Shown here one piece after another: positions 13,815 through 24,595 of a DNA stretch of 64,000 nt. A program made the translations under genes and the position numbers. The stretch spans positions 4,043,001-4,107,000 of the forward strand of contig NC_068972.1 in NCBI RefSeq assembly GCF_016808095.1, in the 5' to 3' direction. The notes beneath the pieces are model-generated. The model saw only the letters and a list, made by a program, of their open reading frames with translations, did no database searches and was not told where the DNA came from. Source of the stretch: Vigna angularis. Lineage: Eukaryota; Streptophyta; Magnoliopsida; Fabales; Fabaceae. Position 1 is the stretch's first letter, and each line of letters opens with the position of its first letter.

Positions 13815-14717
13815 CACTATAAAAGAAAATTGCATAACACAATATATCAATAATAATAAAAGTTAGTTGATAAGTCGTGTTTATCAATAATCACAAATTT
13901 ATTGATAAAATGATCGTTGGTAAATTTTATAAACAAATTGTACAATTTGTCGATAAATGTCTGATATAAATATCATTAAGTAGTTACTGATAAATTTAGG
14001 TCATCAGAACATTTATTCATAAAACACGCTATTGAGTCTCATTCTTCTTATTCTTAAATTTCATTTCTTCCTTGTTGTCGTTACACCACCACTATCACCT
14101 CTTCCTTTTATTTGTCTTCGTTTCTTCTTTTTCTCTTCCACTACTTCTTTTTCTAACTGTGACAACCACAGTTACAGAAGTCCTTCACCTTCATATCACT
14201 AGCGCACCCCTTTTCTGTATCACCATCAACCCCTCAGTGCATCACCTTATCCTCCTCTTCCTATTCTTCTCTTTTTTGCTATTTTTTTAACTCATATTTT
14301 CTTAACATACAAAAAACACTTGTATATTAAACGAAAAATTTGTTGTCCAAATATATAATGGATTTATTGAGGTAAAATGATTGTAAATAATTGTAATCAT
14401 ATGTTACAAACAAAAATATCGTCAACAATAAATAATGTAATTTATTGATGGATTATATTGATGACTTTAATCATCGATTATGGTAATGATAAGTTATCGA
14501 AAAAACCGTCTATTAATAATATAAATTGTTATTTATCAATTAATAATGTTGATGACTTAAGTAATTAATAACAATAATCATAAGTTATTAACCAAAATAT
14601 CCATTTGTAAATTAAATTGTAAAATTTATTCCTAAATTTGAGCTTACAAACGAATTGGCTGTTGTCGATAATAATTTGTCACTACTTAAAAATTTGTTTA
14701 TAATAAACATTTTAAAT
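13815..14717 (+). mobile_element. Possible decayed CACTA-type transposon remnant
   Basis: At 13815 the sequence CACTATAAAAGAAAATTG closely resembles the canonical CACTA terminal motif CACTACAAGAAAA. It is followed for about 900 bp by many scattered variants of a TTATCGATAA / TTGATAAAT word on both strands, as in CACTA subterminal repeat regions. I did not find a matching terminal inverted repeat at the right end. The right border is the last such word and is only approximate. No transposase is visible. Confidence 0.4.
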
Positions 14718-14764
14718 TTGAGAACATATGCACGGATCTAGTGGAGTCCATGATATATCATTTT

Positions 14765-14879
<115 letters not shown>

Positions 14880-15267
14880 TTTACAGAAATTAATATTTTT
14901 AGTAATTTTTTTTGAGTCAACTTTTTATCTATCAATAAAAACAAAATTTTGATTGCATCTTACTTTCTAAAAGTTGAAAAAAAAAAGTCTACTCAAGAGT
15001 CAAATTGTATAGTGTATGTTTTGAAGAATAGAATTGATTATAATTTCTATTAGTTGAGCTATATAAAATGAAATATATTAAAACTTGTTTTTTTATTTTA
15101 TTTTATACATTAATATTTTGTTATTTATTAGCAATAATATTTATGTATTTAAATAAAATTATGGTAATTATAAAATATAATCATCATAAGACCAATTATA
15201 ATTTATTGATCATACAGTATCAGGAAATTATATTTAGCAGTTCAATTTAAGAGCTGGCGTCGGTGAC

Positions 15268-15269
<2 letters not shown>

Positions 15270-15331
<62 letters not shown>
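15270..15331. repeat. (TA)n microsatellite
   Basis: About 62 bp of alternating TA, only ~400 bp from the longer tract at 14.8 kb. Confidence 0.95.
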
Positions 15332-15333
<2 letters not shown>

Positions 15334-15970
15334 AAATATCTTTAAAAACTAATTCAGGTAATTGTTTTTAAATGTGATGTCAAAACAATATATATTTTAA
15401 ATTTATGTTCTTAAGTTATGATATGAGGTTTTACAAGATTTGTAATATTTCTAATTTTTCTTTATGTTATTTTTTTTTACAATTTTAAGAAATAATTTCA
15501 TTATTGTAAGATAATGCTTTCACTTTTAATGTTAAAATATTTATACAATATATTATCATTTCAATATGTTCTGAGTTTTGTTTTTACTAAACTTATGTCT
15601 TTAATTAAAGATTCAGCTATATTGAATCATATTAACGCAACTATGTTCTTTAGGACTAAAACCAAAAGTAATAGTTAAATAATATTATTTATATCTATTC
15701 TATCAATAATTAAATAATACAGATTAGGCTTCTTCTGTATCTTTTCTCTGGCTATTTAAATTGTCTCGCAGTCGTCTAATAGTACCTAGCTAGTACTTCT
15801 ATTATTTGACCATCGTCACGTGCATAACACCTTTTAAATAGCTAAGATTAAGAATCATTATCCATATTTTGAATTTATATTCATTTGTTGCTCTCAATTT
15901 ATAAATAAAGTGGACTGAATTGATATTTAAAATGAAAAATATTTTAACAATTCCAATATTATATATGTGT

Positions 15971-15990
15971 GTATATATATATATATATAT
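15971..15990. repeat. Short (TA)n microsatellite
   Basis: About 20 bp of TA, preceded by GTGTG. Confidence 0.9.
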
Positions 15991-17113
15991 TTGAATTTAT
16001 TTATAAAATTGTGTTGTATTGGTGAAATTTATTTATGATTTTATGATTTATGAATTATTATACCACGTCTTACAATACACTTATCTAAGTAGAAAAAAAA
16101 TGCAGGCGGGATTTAGATGGAAGTGCATGTACAGGTGCAAACATGTGTTTAAATAGTACGTAACATTGGAAGTTTGGATAAACGCTGACGGATTTGAATG
16201 TTTTAAATAAAAGAAAGATACGTTATATATAAAAAGTATGAAAGCAATTTTAAAAGGCAAAAGAAGATAAATTGAAGAACTTGATGATTTATCGAAACGA
16301 TATATAAAGAATATTATAATGAATTTTGAAATAGTTACGCGTTGAAGGCTGTCCTTTTGAATGCAAAGATTGTAAGGCAAACTCAATGCACACGTGCCCA
16401 CATGCTTATGTAAATCCTGGCAGTGGAAAGTTTTGGAAAGGAGAAAAGGATTGAGAATGTGATTGCATGTGGATACATAAAATGATAGTCAACTGCACTA
16501 TGCCCCAAAACATTTTCACAGTCTCTCCATTGATGCACTTGTATATAAAGCTTGATCACTTTTGAAGTGCTGTATATTAATTAAATAGTACTAATTTCTT
16601 TTATGTGTTTAAATTTTTTGATGAGTAAAAAATATAATGTTTAATTTGAATGAAAAAGGTGTATACAGAGGAAATAGAGATGCAGAGTATTTTGATTGTG
16701 AAGAGGGTAATTTGGGTCTGGTAAGAGGGTACACTTACACAGTGCTTTGCTGTCTAGCATGTGAAAGAGGTGTGGCTCACCCAACTGGCACTTACTCATT
16801 TGCATACAAAGCCGAACGAGAGAGGAGAGTGAGGACAAAACGAGTCTGCCATTTATTTCACTCTCATTCTCTATGCTCTTTTCAACCTCATATCCACTCT
16901 TGTTCTTTCAGTACAACTTGGTGTCTCTCCCTCTGTGGACATTGCTCCCCAAACCAAAACCACATTGCCATTCCCTTAATAGCCTCTGCAACACTTTCAT
17001 AATTTCTTTCATTCTTTTCTTCCTTTTGGCACTACACCAACTCTTTCATCATAAATTGGAAAAACCACTATATTTTCCTATATACTAGGAAAAACAAAAC
17101 TAAAGATTGAAAG

Positions 17114-17951
17114 ATGAACACATTTGGTTCAGAACTTGGAAGTAGTGGGTGTGAGTCTGGTTGGACTCTATACCTGGAGCAATCTTTCCTTAACCAGAAT
17201 GCTTCTTCACATCAGGGTGGAACTGAGGGGTTCTTTGAAGAGGAACACAAGGACAAAAGATTCAAAGGTGAAGATTCTGGGGAGGAGGATTTGTCCATGC
17301 TTTCTGATGCTTCTTCTGGACCTCCTCTTTTTCCACACTACGACTCTTACTTCAAAGAAGATGTCAATGGTTGCTTCTATTCAGCTTCCAAGGCAGTCAA
17401 GCTGGCCAAGAGTGGTAAAAAGAAGCAGAAAGTTAAGGAAAATCAACACCTTGAGGATCAACATCTCACTTTTCTTCATGACACTGCTAGCTCTCCTGTC
17501 TTTGACTTTTCCACTGTATGCTTCGTCTTTTGAGCTTGCATGTTATTTCTTCCTTTGAATGTGTTTTCTCACTCATGATTCTTGAAAAAATTTGCAGGAC
17601 AATGTTACAAGGGGCAACCAACAAACATCTGTAGGGAGTGTGGTTGATTATTCACAAGGTTTTTCTGCAACTTATTTTATGGTACTTGACTTTGCACCAT
17701 TTTTATTTCACCATTTTACACTTCTTCAAAAGACTACAACCATTTATATTCTTTCAGGGAAGATCGTCATTCCAAGAAGAACACTTCGGTTTCCTACAAT
17801 CAGAAAATGAAGTTGAAGGCAGCAAGTAAGTTTCTTCTTTTGTGTACATGAAGAAAACAGATTTCTAACTTTTGGTTATGATTGAGATCTTTTTAATATG
17901 CATTCCTTGTTTGACAGATGGTATGGAGGGAAAAGAATGGGAATAAGGTGA
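17114..17951 (+). CDS. SOB FIVE-LIKE (SOFL) protein, 4 coding exons
   Basis: I reconstruct four exons: 17114-17515, 17598-17681, 17758-17825 and 17918-17951, all with GT-AG introns and intact frame, giving 195 residues. Near the N-terminus is GCESGWTLYLEQS (residues 12-24), the SOFL-A motif. At residues 57-71 is EEDLSMLSDASSGPP, the SOFL-B motif. A lysine-rich patch (KSGKKKQK) follows, and the protein ends KWYGGKRMGIR, like other SOFL C-termini. The family was defined in Arabidopsis by SOB5 and affects cytokinin levels and development; its biochemical role is unsettled. The second intron has a nearer GT at 17659, but using it breaks the frame, so the donor at 17682 is preferred. The start codon is the first ATG in frame with the SOFL-A motif. 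I cannot say which SOFL paralogue this is. Confidence 0.92.

Positions 17952-17958
<7 letters not shown>

Positions 17959-18011
<53 letters not shown>
17959..18011. repeat. (TA)n microsatellite just after the SOFL stop codon
   Basis: About 53 bp of alternating TA begins 8 bp after the SOFL stop (17949-17951). It almost certainly lies in the 3' untranslated region. An (AU)n tract in the transcript could fold on itself. Confidence 0.95.
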
Positions 18012-18014
<3 letters not shown>

Positions 18015-18615
18015 GGTTCTGCTAATGGCTGTCTCTGCAATGGATGGAGAATCGCGGTGTTGAAAGGGACCCTGTACCTTTCTCTTATTTTTTCCTTTTG
18101 TAGCCGTTAATGTAGTGGGAAACATGAAAAGACATGTTTGATTTATTTTTTGTTTGCTTTTTAGCTTTATAAATCTTATTTTGTTGTGAATGAATGATGA
18201 TTACATTTGCAAGGCAGGCTGTTCATATATGTGTTTTGTTTCCATGAAGCCCGACGCTCAATATAAATGCAGCACTAACAACATTCAATTGGTTCAAATA
18301 TTCAATTATAAATGCAATATTTTGCTTTATTAAGAGGAACAGATATTATATCTAAATTCGCTTCAGGGTGAACCAGGAGAGCAATAATCTTTAATTTAAA
18401 ATACAAAATGTTAATATGAACTCAGTAATCTCATTTGCTTCAGAAACAAACAAAAAAGAAACTTTTCACTCGTGAAAGGAGTGAGGAAGAAACCAAAACG
18501 AGTTTAATTCAACCGGATAAAGCATTTTTTAAGTAATGAAGCAAAACGATCATTCAGATTTAGGTTACGTGATACTTTTGTGAGGTAGGTAGGATCGGGT
18601 TTCATTTACATTTGA
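18012..18615. other. Region between convergent genes
   Basis: SOFL (+) and the small unknown gene (-) point at each other across this stretch. It should hold both 3' ends. No separate gene is visible. Confidence 0.5.
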
Positions 18616-18858
18616 TTAAGCAGAATCTTTATATTGGTAATTATTGTAGCCATGATTAAAGAATGATGAAAAAGAGACAGGGACTTTAAGAGTGTTAGGA
18701 GGAGGGATGGGTTTTAAGGTTGATGTTGGAATATTTGGCATGTCTATCTCAAAATCTCTTTCAAGCTCTGGAGATCCTGCCTGTGATCTTCCTGACCCAA
18801 AGTAACATGCCCCCATTTTGTTTAATTTGTCAACTTTATTTTCCCTTGGAAGGATCAT
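18616..18858 (-). CDS. Small unknown protein, 80 residues, single exon
   Basis: This is one uninterrupted reading frame of 80 residues starting MILPRENKVDKLNKMGACYF. It continues with a glycine/serine stretch and a proline-rich middle (TLKPIPPPNTLKVP), and ends with an aromatic tail (FFNHGYNNYQYKDSA). There is no signal peptide, membrane segment or domain that I recognise. Codon use and composition look more gene-like than the surrounding AT-rich DNA. On the same strand a TATATA motif at 18932-18939 sits about 75 bp upstream, a normal promoter distance. A second in-frame Met at residue 15 could be the true start. It may be a lineage-restricted small protein or the last exon of something larger. 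I do not assign a function. Confidence 0.5.
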   Translation of the reverse strand: MILPRENKVDKLNKMGACYFGSGRSQAGSPELERDFEIDMPNIPTSTLKPIPPPNTLKVPVSFSSFFNHGYNNYQYKDSA

Positions 18859-18931
18859 CTTTTACAATATGATATTTGATGTTGGTTTGTGTGGTCTTGT
18901 TCCCTCCAACTCTGTCTGCTTGGAAACTGTC

Positions 18932-18939
18932 ATATATAG
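18932..18939 (-). promoter_or_regulatory. Candidate TATA box of the 80-residue gene
   Basis: The minus strand reads CCTATATATG about 75 bp before the start codon at 18858, leaving room for a 5' leader of roughly 45 nt. Confidence 0.45.
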
Positions 18940-18940
18940 G

Positions 18941-20865
18941 ACTTTATGTCATCCACAATTCTGCCTTTCACTTTTTATTCCTTTACTTATTCCTAATTAG
19001 TTCTTATTAAAATGAAAGGGCCAAAATATCTTGCATGAATCCAAAAAGCTTCAACAAAGCTAAAGAAGATACCAACACAATCTAGGATCACAAAATTATA
19101 ATCTTTTCTTTTCTTCGATGTAATTTTTTTTTCAACTCATTTTTTTAAAGAGTAGTTTGGCTCATACACTACTGATATGACCTATCCAGTTTTAAATAAT
19201 AACTACTAAATAACAGAGTAATTTTTTGAAGTTAGACAATGGTAGTGTTGATAATGAAAAGTTAAACATGCAGGAGAAATGAAATTGTAGAGAGAGAGAG
19301 AAAATAATTAAAAAAAAAGTGAAGATATTTCGTGGCTTGCTGCATTTGATATAAACGGATAAGAACGAAAAAGGTTGTGGGGGGAAACATTTGTGTTCTT
19401 CCAACCACCGCCCAAACCAAACCCCGCTGTCATTGGAAGAGGGTAAATTGGAAGAGGGTAAGGAGGGTGCTTCGTTGCTTCCAACAAGTTTATTGTCTCA
19501 TCCCATATTTATTTGATGATGGCCAATTTAGTTTGGATGTTTCCATTTCTCTGGACAATGTCAGTACTCTTGAGGATTGAAAGCTATGTGCCAAGGACAT
19601 GATAATTTATTGTATAGTCTGAAACTATACCTGATTTCTCACAAATTTCTATGTAATATGCAATTAACTTTTTGATTTATAAAACACTAATAGCATTCAA
19701 TTATGTATCCCATAAAACTAAGCTAAATCACAGATTTTTTTTTTGTCTTCTACCTGTATTAGTTTCTTTCTCCCATGACTTGAATTACATACACACTGCG
19801 AATATTGCATCACTGCATAATTCTATTTCATGGTTTGAAGCAAAGCGTATACTGTTACTGGTATTCTATTTTATAATGCAGTAAAAGTGAAGTGTAATAG
19901 CTTTTTTTTGCCCATTTAGAGAGTAACATTGAAAAAGTTTAGCAGGAAAAATTACCTTTTAGTCAAAACCCACACTTCAAATCCCAAACGAATTTTATTT
20001 TCTTCCTTGAAAGTAAAGGTGAAGTGTAGACTCTTATTTTGGTAACTGGTACTAAATTTTCACTGTTCAATCTGGCCTTCACAAATAGGACACAGGACTC
20101 TCATATTAACCTTGAGGACAAGATCATTTAACCATGAAATTTGAAATTTGATCCCTCACAGTGTTACTACAGACAAAACATTGAAGGAAGGTACCCCTTT
20201 GTACAGGTGAAGCCGGCTAGAGATTTGACTTCAAATTATAACTTGGAAGCATTGGTAAAAGAAATTAATTCTTAGAAGCAAAGTTCATTATAAGAGTTTT
20301 AAAATTAAATCTGGCTTTAACTACAAACTGCGAGCATAGAATGCATGTGGAATTTGGATTGGTGAACCTAAAAGTAATGTTTGACCATACTACCAAATCA
20401 TTCCGTAGTTTAGTCACAGACTTCTTTTTGAGGGAAGACTTTAAGGCCTTGGCCTGCCAATAACATTTCTTGTGCTTTGAACAAGTAATGGCAATGCAGT
20501 GAAATGCTTATCTTATTATTATGCTACAGTTAATTGGTTCTCCTGTTCAGTGACGCAACTTGCAAGAACAAAATTGCCAGCATATCCAAATACCCCACAA
20601 GATAAAACCAAATCAAAAGAAATCCCACAAAGCTGGAATTGTGGGAGACAATGAAGAATGTGATGCCAACCAATGTCAAAGTAAACTAATTAATTGAATC
20701 ACCTGAAAAGGTTGTACTCAGAGGATTTCAAGGACACAGTAAATCACAGTGTACAGGGTTCCTAAATGGATCTCTAGTGTACAATTCCATAGGTAGAGCT
20801 ACGGTCTACAAAAGCAAATTCTGTGTCATCTGAGCAACCATTGAAAAGTAAAACAAGAAAACCTT
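18941..20865. other. Intergenic DNA, no gene seen
   Basis: AT-rich sequence with short reading frames but no recognisable protein. The right part, from about 20.4 kb, probably includes the 3' untranslated region of the PsaN-like gene. Confidence 0.55.
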
Positions 20866-21455
20866 TCACTTGTTTTTTTGAAGCCAATCAAGGATACCCT
20901 TTTCTGTATCTGAAACTTCCCCCCCATCCCTTCTCTTCAGTGTTCCTTCCATCAGTTCGAAGTAATCCTTGTAATTTCGCTTGTAATAACTATCCAGCCT
21001 CTGCACACAATGTCATACAAAATTAAACACACACCTTATTCATGTATTGTACACTAAAGACAAATGCATGAGTGGGGGAACTCAGCTAGTGATAAGTTTA
21101 CCTCTTTGTCATTTTTCTCCTTGTTTTCCTCTGATTTCTTCTGATATTCTGGTGATAATTTCATCAAAAAATTATGATGTTAGCAAGACTGATACAAGTT
21201 GTGATAACAGAAGAAGAGTAAAGAGAAAAGTGTACTTTGAAGAAGCTGAGTCCTAGAGTCAGGTATTTGGGTGGTGGCAATTAGAGTGGATAAGACAAGG
21301 CCTCTTCTTCCCAATTCCAATTTGGTGCTTAAGGTTGGATTGGATGTGTGTGCTGCTTTTGCTTGTGTTCTATGAACTGCTTGCAAATTAGATGAAGCAT
21401 ACTTGTTTAGTGTAACGGTTAGTGCCATCAATATGCTTTGCCCAATTGAACTCAT
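20866..21455 (-). CDS. Small chloroplast-targeted PsaN-like protein, 3 exons
   Basis: Exons on the minus strand are 21455-21236, 21148-21102 and 21000-20866, with GT-AG introns, giving 133 residues. The first ~60 residues are rich in Ser, Thr and Ala with few acids, as in chloroplast transit peptides. They are followed by a twin-arginine and hydrophobic segment (GRRGLVLSTLIATTQ, from residue 49), as in lumenal-targeting regions. The mature part contains KSEENKEKNDKERLDSYYKR (78-97), which resembles the N-terminal part of photosystem I subunit N. It then diverges (NYKDYFELMEG) and ends GILDWLQKNK. The cysteine-containing C-terminal half of classical PsaN is missing. From memory it resembles the Arabidopsis protein annotated as a PSI-N-like subunit (At1g49975), which I could not check. 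An in-frame Met at residue 10 is an alternative start. Confidence 0.75.
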
Positions 21456-22343
21456 TGGATATTTTTATTTGTCTTCAATGTCTCTTGTTAAGCAACCAAG
21501 AATCTAAGAGTTATCCAAATGGATAATGAGATGAGGCAGAGCAAGACGTGTGGACTAGCTTTTGTAGGGACTAACTCATTAAAAAACCAAGAGAAAAATC
21601 TAATGTCGTCATGTTGTGAAAATCTTATACCTAATTCGACAAATCATAGAATATTTTAAGTTACAATCATTTTTACTTCTATTATTTTTTAAATTAAGGA
21701 GTTGACGTATATGTTTGAAAATAAAATTAAGAAATACACAAGTAACATTGTTTTTAATTTTATGATTTTAAATTTTTTAATATTTAAATTAATAAAACTA
21801 TGGTGGTTTTATTTACAAATGTAATATAATAAGTTTTATATGTTAATTAAATAAAAGTTAATTAACATATAAATATATTTAGTTATATGTGTTTGTATTT
21901 TTTTAAGGGAAGTCGAAATAAATATATTATAGTTTTTTAGTTTTTTTTTAGTGTAGACTTTTTTTTTATAGTAAGTTTATTTGACTATTTATATTTTAGA
22001 GAACACTTTAAGGAGAGTTTTAAGAGGTTTTGGTGATTTTATTTTAGGTTGTAGTGATTTTTTAAACAAAGAGTACTTCTTTAGAGTTTAGATGAAGATC
22101 ATATTAGTGTTTGTATTTTCTTTGTAAAAGTTTTTCATGTTTAATCTATATCTAATTTAATTTACATTATATTTTACATTTTTTTTAATTTTACTTAAGA
22201 TTTTATTTTAAAATGTATAAATTACCTTCTCTTAAATATCTCGATATTATGAAAACAACTAAGTTTTTTTTAAACTAATGTTTGATGATAACATACCAAA
22301 TAACAAATCAAATTTTTGGTTATAGATAAGGGTAGGATATACA
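21456..22343. other. Intergenic DNA upstream of the PsaN-like gene
   Basis: The first ~150 bp should hold the PsaN-like promoter. A palindromic pair of GATAA-type boxes (TTATCCAAATGGATAA) lies at about 21513-21528; such I-box-like sites are common in light-responsive promoters, but this is only suggestive. The rest is AT-rich without a gene. Confidence 0.45.
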
Positions 22344-22354
22344 CTATCTATACA

Positions 22355-23309
22355 AGGGTTACTCCCTACACCACCACACATTGCTTCCTGCACCACCAAA
22401 CATTTTTTAAATTCTAAAACTATCCTTTATATTTTAAAATATCCTACACTTTCTTCTTTTCTCTTAAACGGATGTCGACATCTGTTCACATCCGTTTAGT
22501 TTTTTTTTTTTAAGTTTTTAGTTTTTTTAAGTTTTAAAATTAATATATAAATATTATTTAATTTTTTTTAAATTATTACTTAATTATTTATAAATTAATT
22601 TTATTTTATTTAATAAAATAATTATTATTAATTTAATTTATGTATTATTATTTTAAATAATAATTAAAATACTTTTTTAAAATTTATTAAAACGGATACG
22701 GATGTGGTAACATCCATGAAGTTTTTTCTTTTTAAAGTTTTTAGTTTTTTATTTTATTATATTTTAAATTAATATATAAATATTTTTTTTTTAAATTATT
22801 ATTTAATTAATTATAAATTAATTTTATTTTATTTAGTAAAATAATAATTATTAATTTAATTTATGTATTATTATTTAAATAATAAAATCGTTTTTAAAAA
22901 TTTATTAAAACGAATGTGGCAACATCCATGAAGTTTTTTCTTTTTAAATTTTTAGTTTTTAATTTATTATATTTTAAATTAATATATAAATATTATTTAA
23001 TTAATTTAAAATTATTACTTAATTATTTATGAATTAATTTTATTTAATAAAATAATTATTATTAATTTAATTTATATATTATTATTTAAATAATAATTAA
23101 AATAGTTTTAAAAATTTTATTAAAACGTCGTTACATCCGTTGAAGATTTTTTTTTTTTTTAAATAAAAATAATAAATTAAAAATATGTGAACAGACGGAC
23201 GTCAATATCCACTGAAAGTGAAACGGATATTGACATCCGTTTTAGAGAAAGACAAAATTAATATGGAATGATGCAGGAAACATTCTGTGGTGGTGGAGAG
23301 AGCAACTGC
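22355..23309. mobile_element. 955-bp non-autonomous Mutator-like element with 11-bp target duplication
   Basis: The left end reads AGGGTTACTCCCTACACCAC and the right end, on the other strand, GCAGTTGCTCTCTCCACCAC. Both continue through CACA and a TTCCTGCA block. Further in, an ACGGATGTC...ACATC(T/C)G word occurs at both ends in inverted form (about 22470-22497 and 23190-23245). The element is flanked by CTATCTATACA on both sides (22344-22354 and 23310-23320), an exact 11-bp duplication. The middle is made of three AT-rich tandem copies and has no coding capacity. The long, imperfect ends and a 9-11 bp duplication point to a Mutator-like MITE. Confidence 0.8.
22500..23150. repeat. Three tandem ~210-bp repeats inside the 955-bp element
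   Basis: Each unit begins with a TTTTTTCTTTTTAAA...TTTTTAGTTTTT stretch and runs through TTAATATATAAATATT and TAATTTAATTTATGTATT. It ends with TTTATTAAAACG(G/A)AT...ACATCC(A/G)T. Units start at about 22500, 22725 and 22930. They are imperfect, so the amplification is not recent. Confidence 0.75.
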
Positions 23310-23320
23310 CTATCTATACA

Positions 23321-24595
23321 TGACCCTGTTGCCATTAGACGTAAATGTCAATATCTCTATAAAAAATTTATTTTTGTTGAAAGAGCAATTAAATATAACT
23401 TTTAATATTATCTTATAAAGATTGGAATGATCTTAAAAGACTGAATATGTTATTTTTCAATTAAAATTCTTTTCTTCTACACTGACATGTCTTCAGCTAT
23501 TTATAATACTTTATTCATAAGATATAATATTTAAAATCAAACATAAAAACCAAATTAAATGTCATAACTTTTGTGTTCAATACACAAATCTATTAACAGC
23601 TAAACTTGCAAACTAAGTAAATTTATTGACATGACTATCCATTATAGAACTACTCAAGATAATTATCACTGTAATATTATTTACTGAAAAGTTAAAATAA
23701 TTACTAAATATAGTTACGGAGGATTGAAAATGCTACAATTTCATTCTTATATTGATATTTTACTATTTTAATAGCTGTTTTTTTTTAACTTCATCTTTTA
23801 TACTTGTTTTTAAATATTTATTTTCTCTTTCATATTTATCTTTAAAACCTTAAATGGGTAATTAATAATAAGAGACATGTTTTTTCACGAGAAATGAACC
23901 TCTTAGATGAATCATGATGCTCCAGAGACTAGTCTTTTTCGGCTATAAAACATGCTAAGTTCAGACAAAAATAAGGATATCCACACAAAGAAAATTAATA
24001 AATTAAAATGAATTACTTTGTTATAATATTGTTGGCCACACATCAAAAGTGATAGCTGAGCAATGAGGTTTGAAAGAACAGCAAAAGTCAATAATTACGT
24101 TGAATTACCTTATAAACATACAATATTATGCCCTATGATGCATAAATGAGGAGTGGTATTGATCCGGAATACCAAATAGGACATTTAACTTTAAATTTAA
24201 ATAATATAGCAAACACAAACTTGATGAAATGAGAAATCGAGAGAGAATGGGATAAAAATCTTTAGATATAATTAAAACATGACATTTCAGAAGGTGGCAA
24301 GAGAAATGATCTAATTATACCCCAAGTCAAGTCACTAATAAATTCACGTGTTATCCATTATAGAAAATACATTTGTTCAGAATTACCCGATTTGTCTTCA
24401 AATTATTCCCTTGCCACAGTTGGATTAATGAATAGAGATGGCCACAGTGAATTCTATCAAATAGAGAAGGAAAAGTTCTACAAAATCTTTACAGCTTTAT
24501 ATCTGTTGCCATAAATTAATCTAAAAGACAAATAAAACAAAATATATATTCTGTTTCTAAAACATAATCATGCCTGACCAACCTACACTGAGGAA
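23321..24595. other. Intergenic DNA downstream of the RsmE-like gene
   Basis: AT-rich. The right end should contain the 3' untranslated region of the minus-strand methyltransferase gene. Nothing else is supported. Confidence 0.55.

Noticed and set aside
16081..16401. 106-codon minus-strand frame
   Set aside because: Composition is that of random AT-rich DNA and no promoter or conserved motif is visible.
16637..17002. 121-codon + frame just upstream of the SOFL gene
   Set aside because: No protein motif, low-complexity content and no splice link to SOFL. It is better explained as promoter and 5' leader.
17592..17810. Alternative SOFL reading through introns 2 and 3
   Set aside because: Splicing at the GT-AG sites used in the model recovers the conserved SOFL C-terminus; the read-through frame does not.
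21306..21318. 13-base match to the start of miR482 (TCTTCCCAATTCC)
   Set aside because: It lies in coding exon 1 of the PsaN-like gene, the match stops after 13 bases and there is no hairpin partner.
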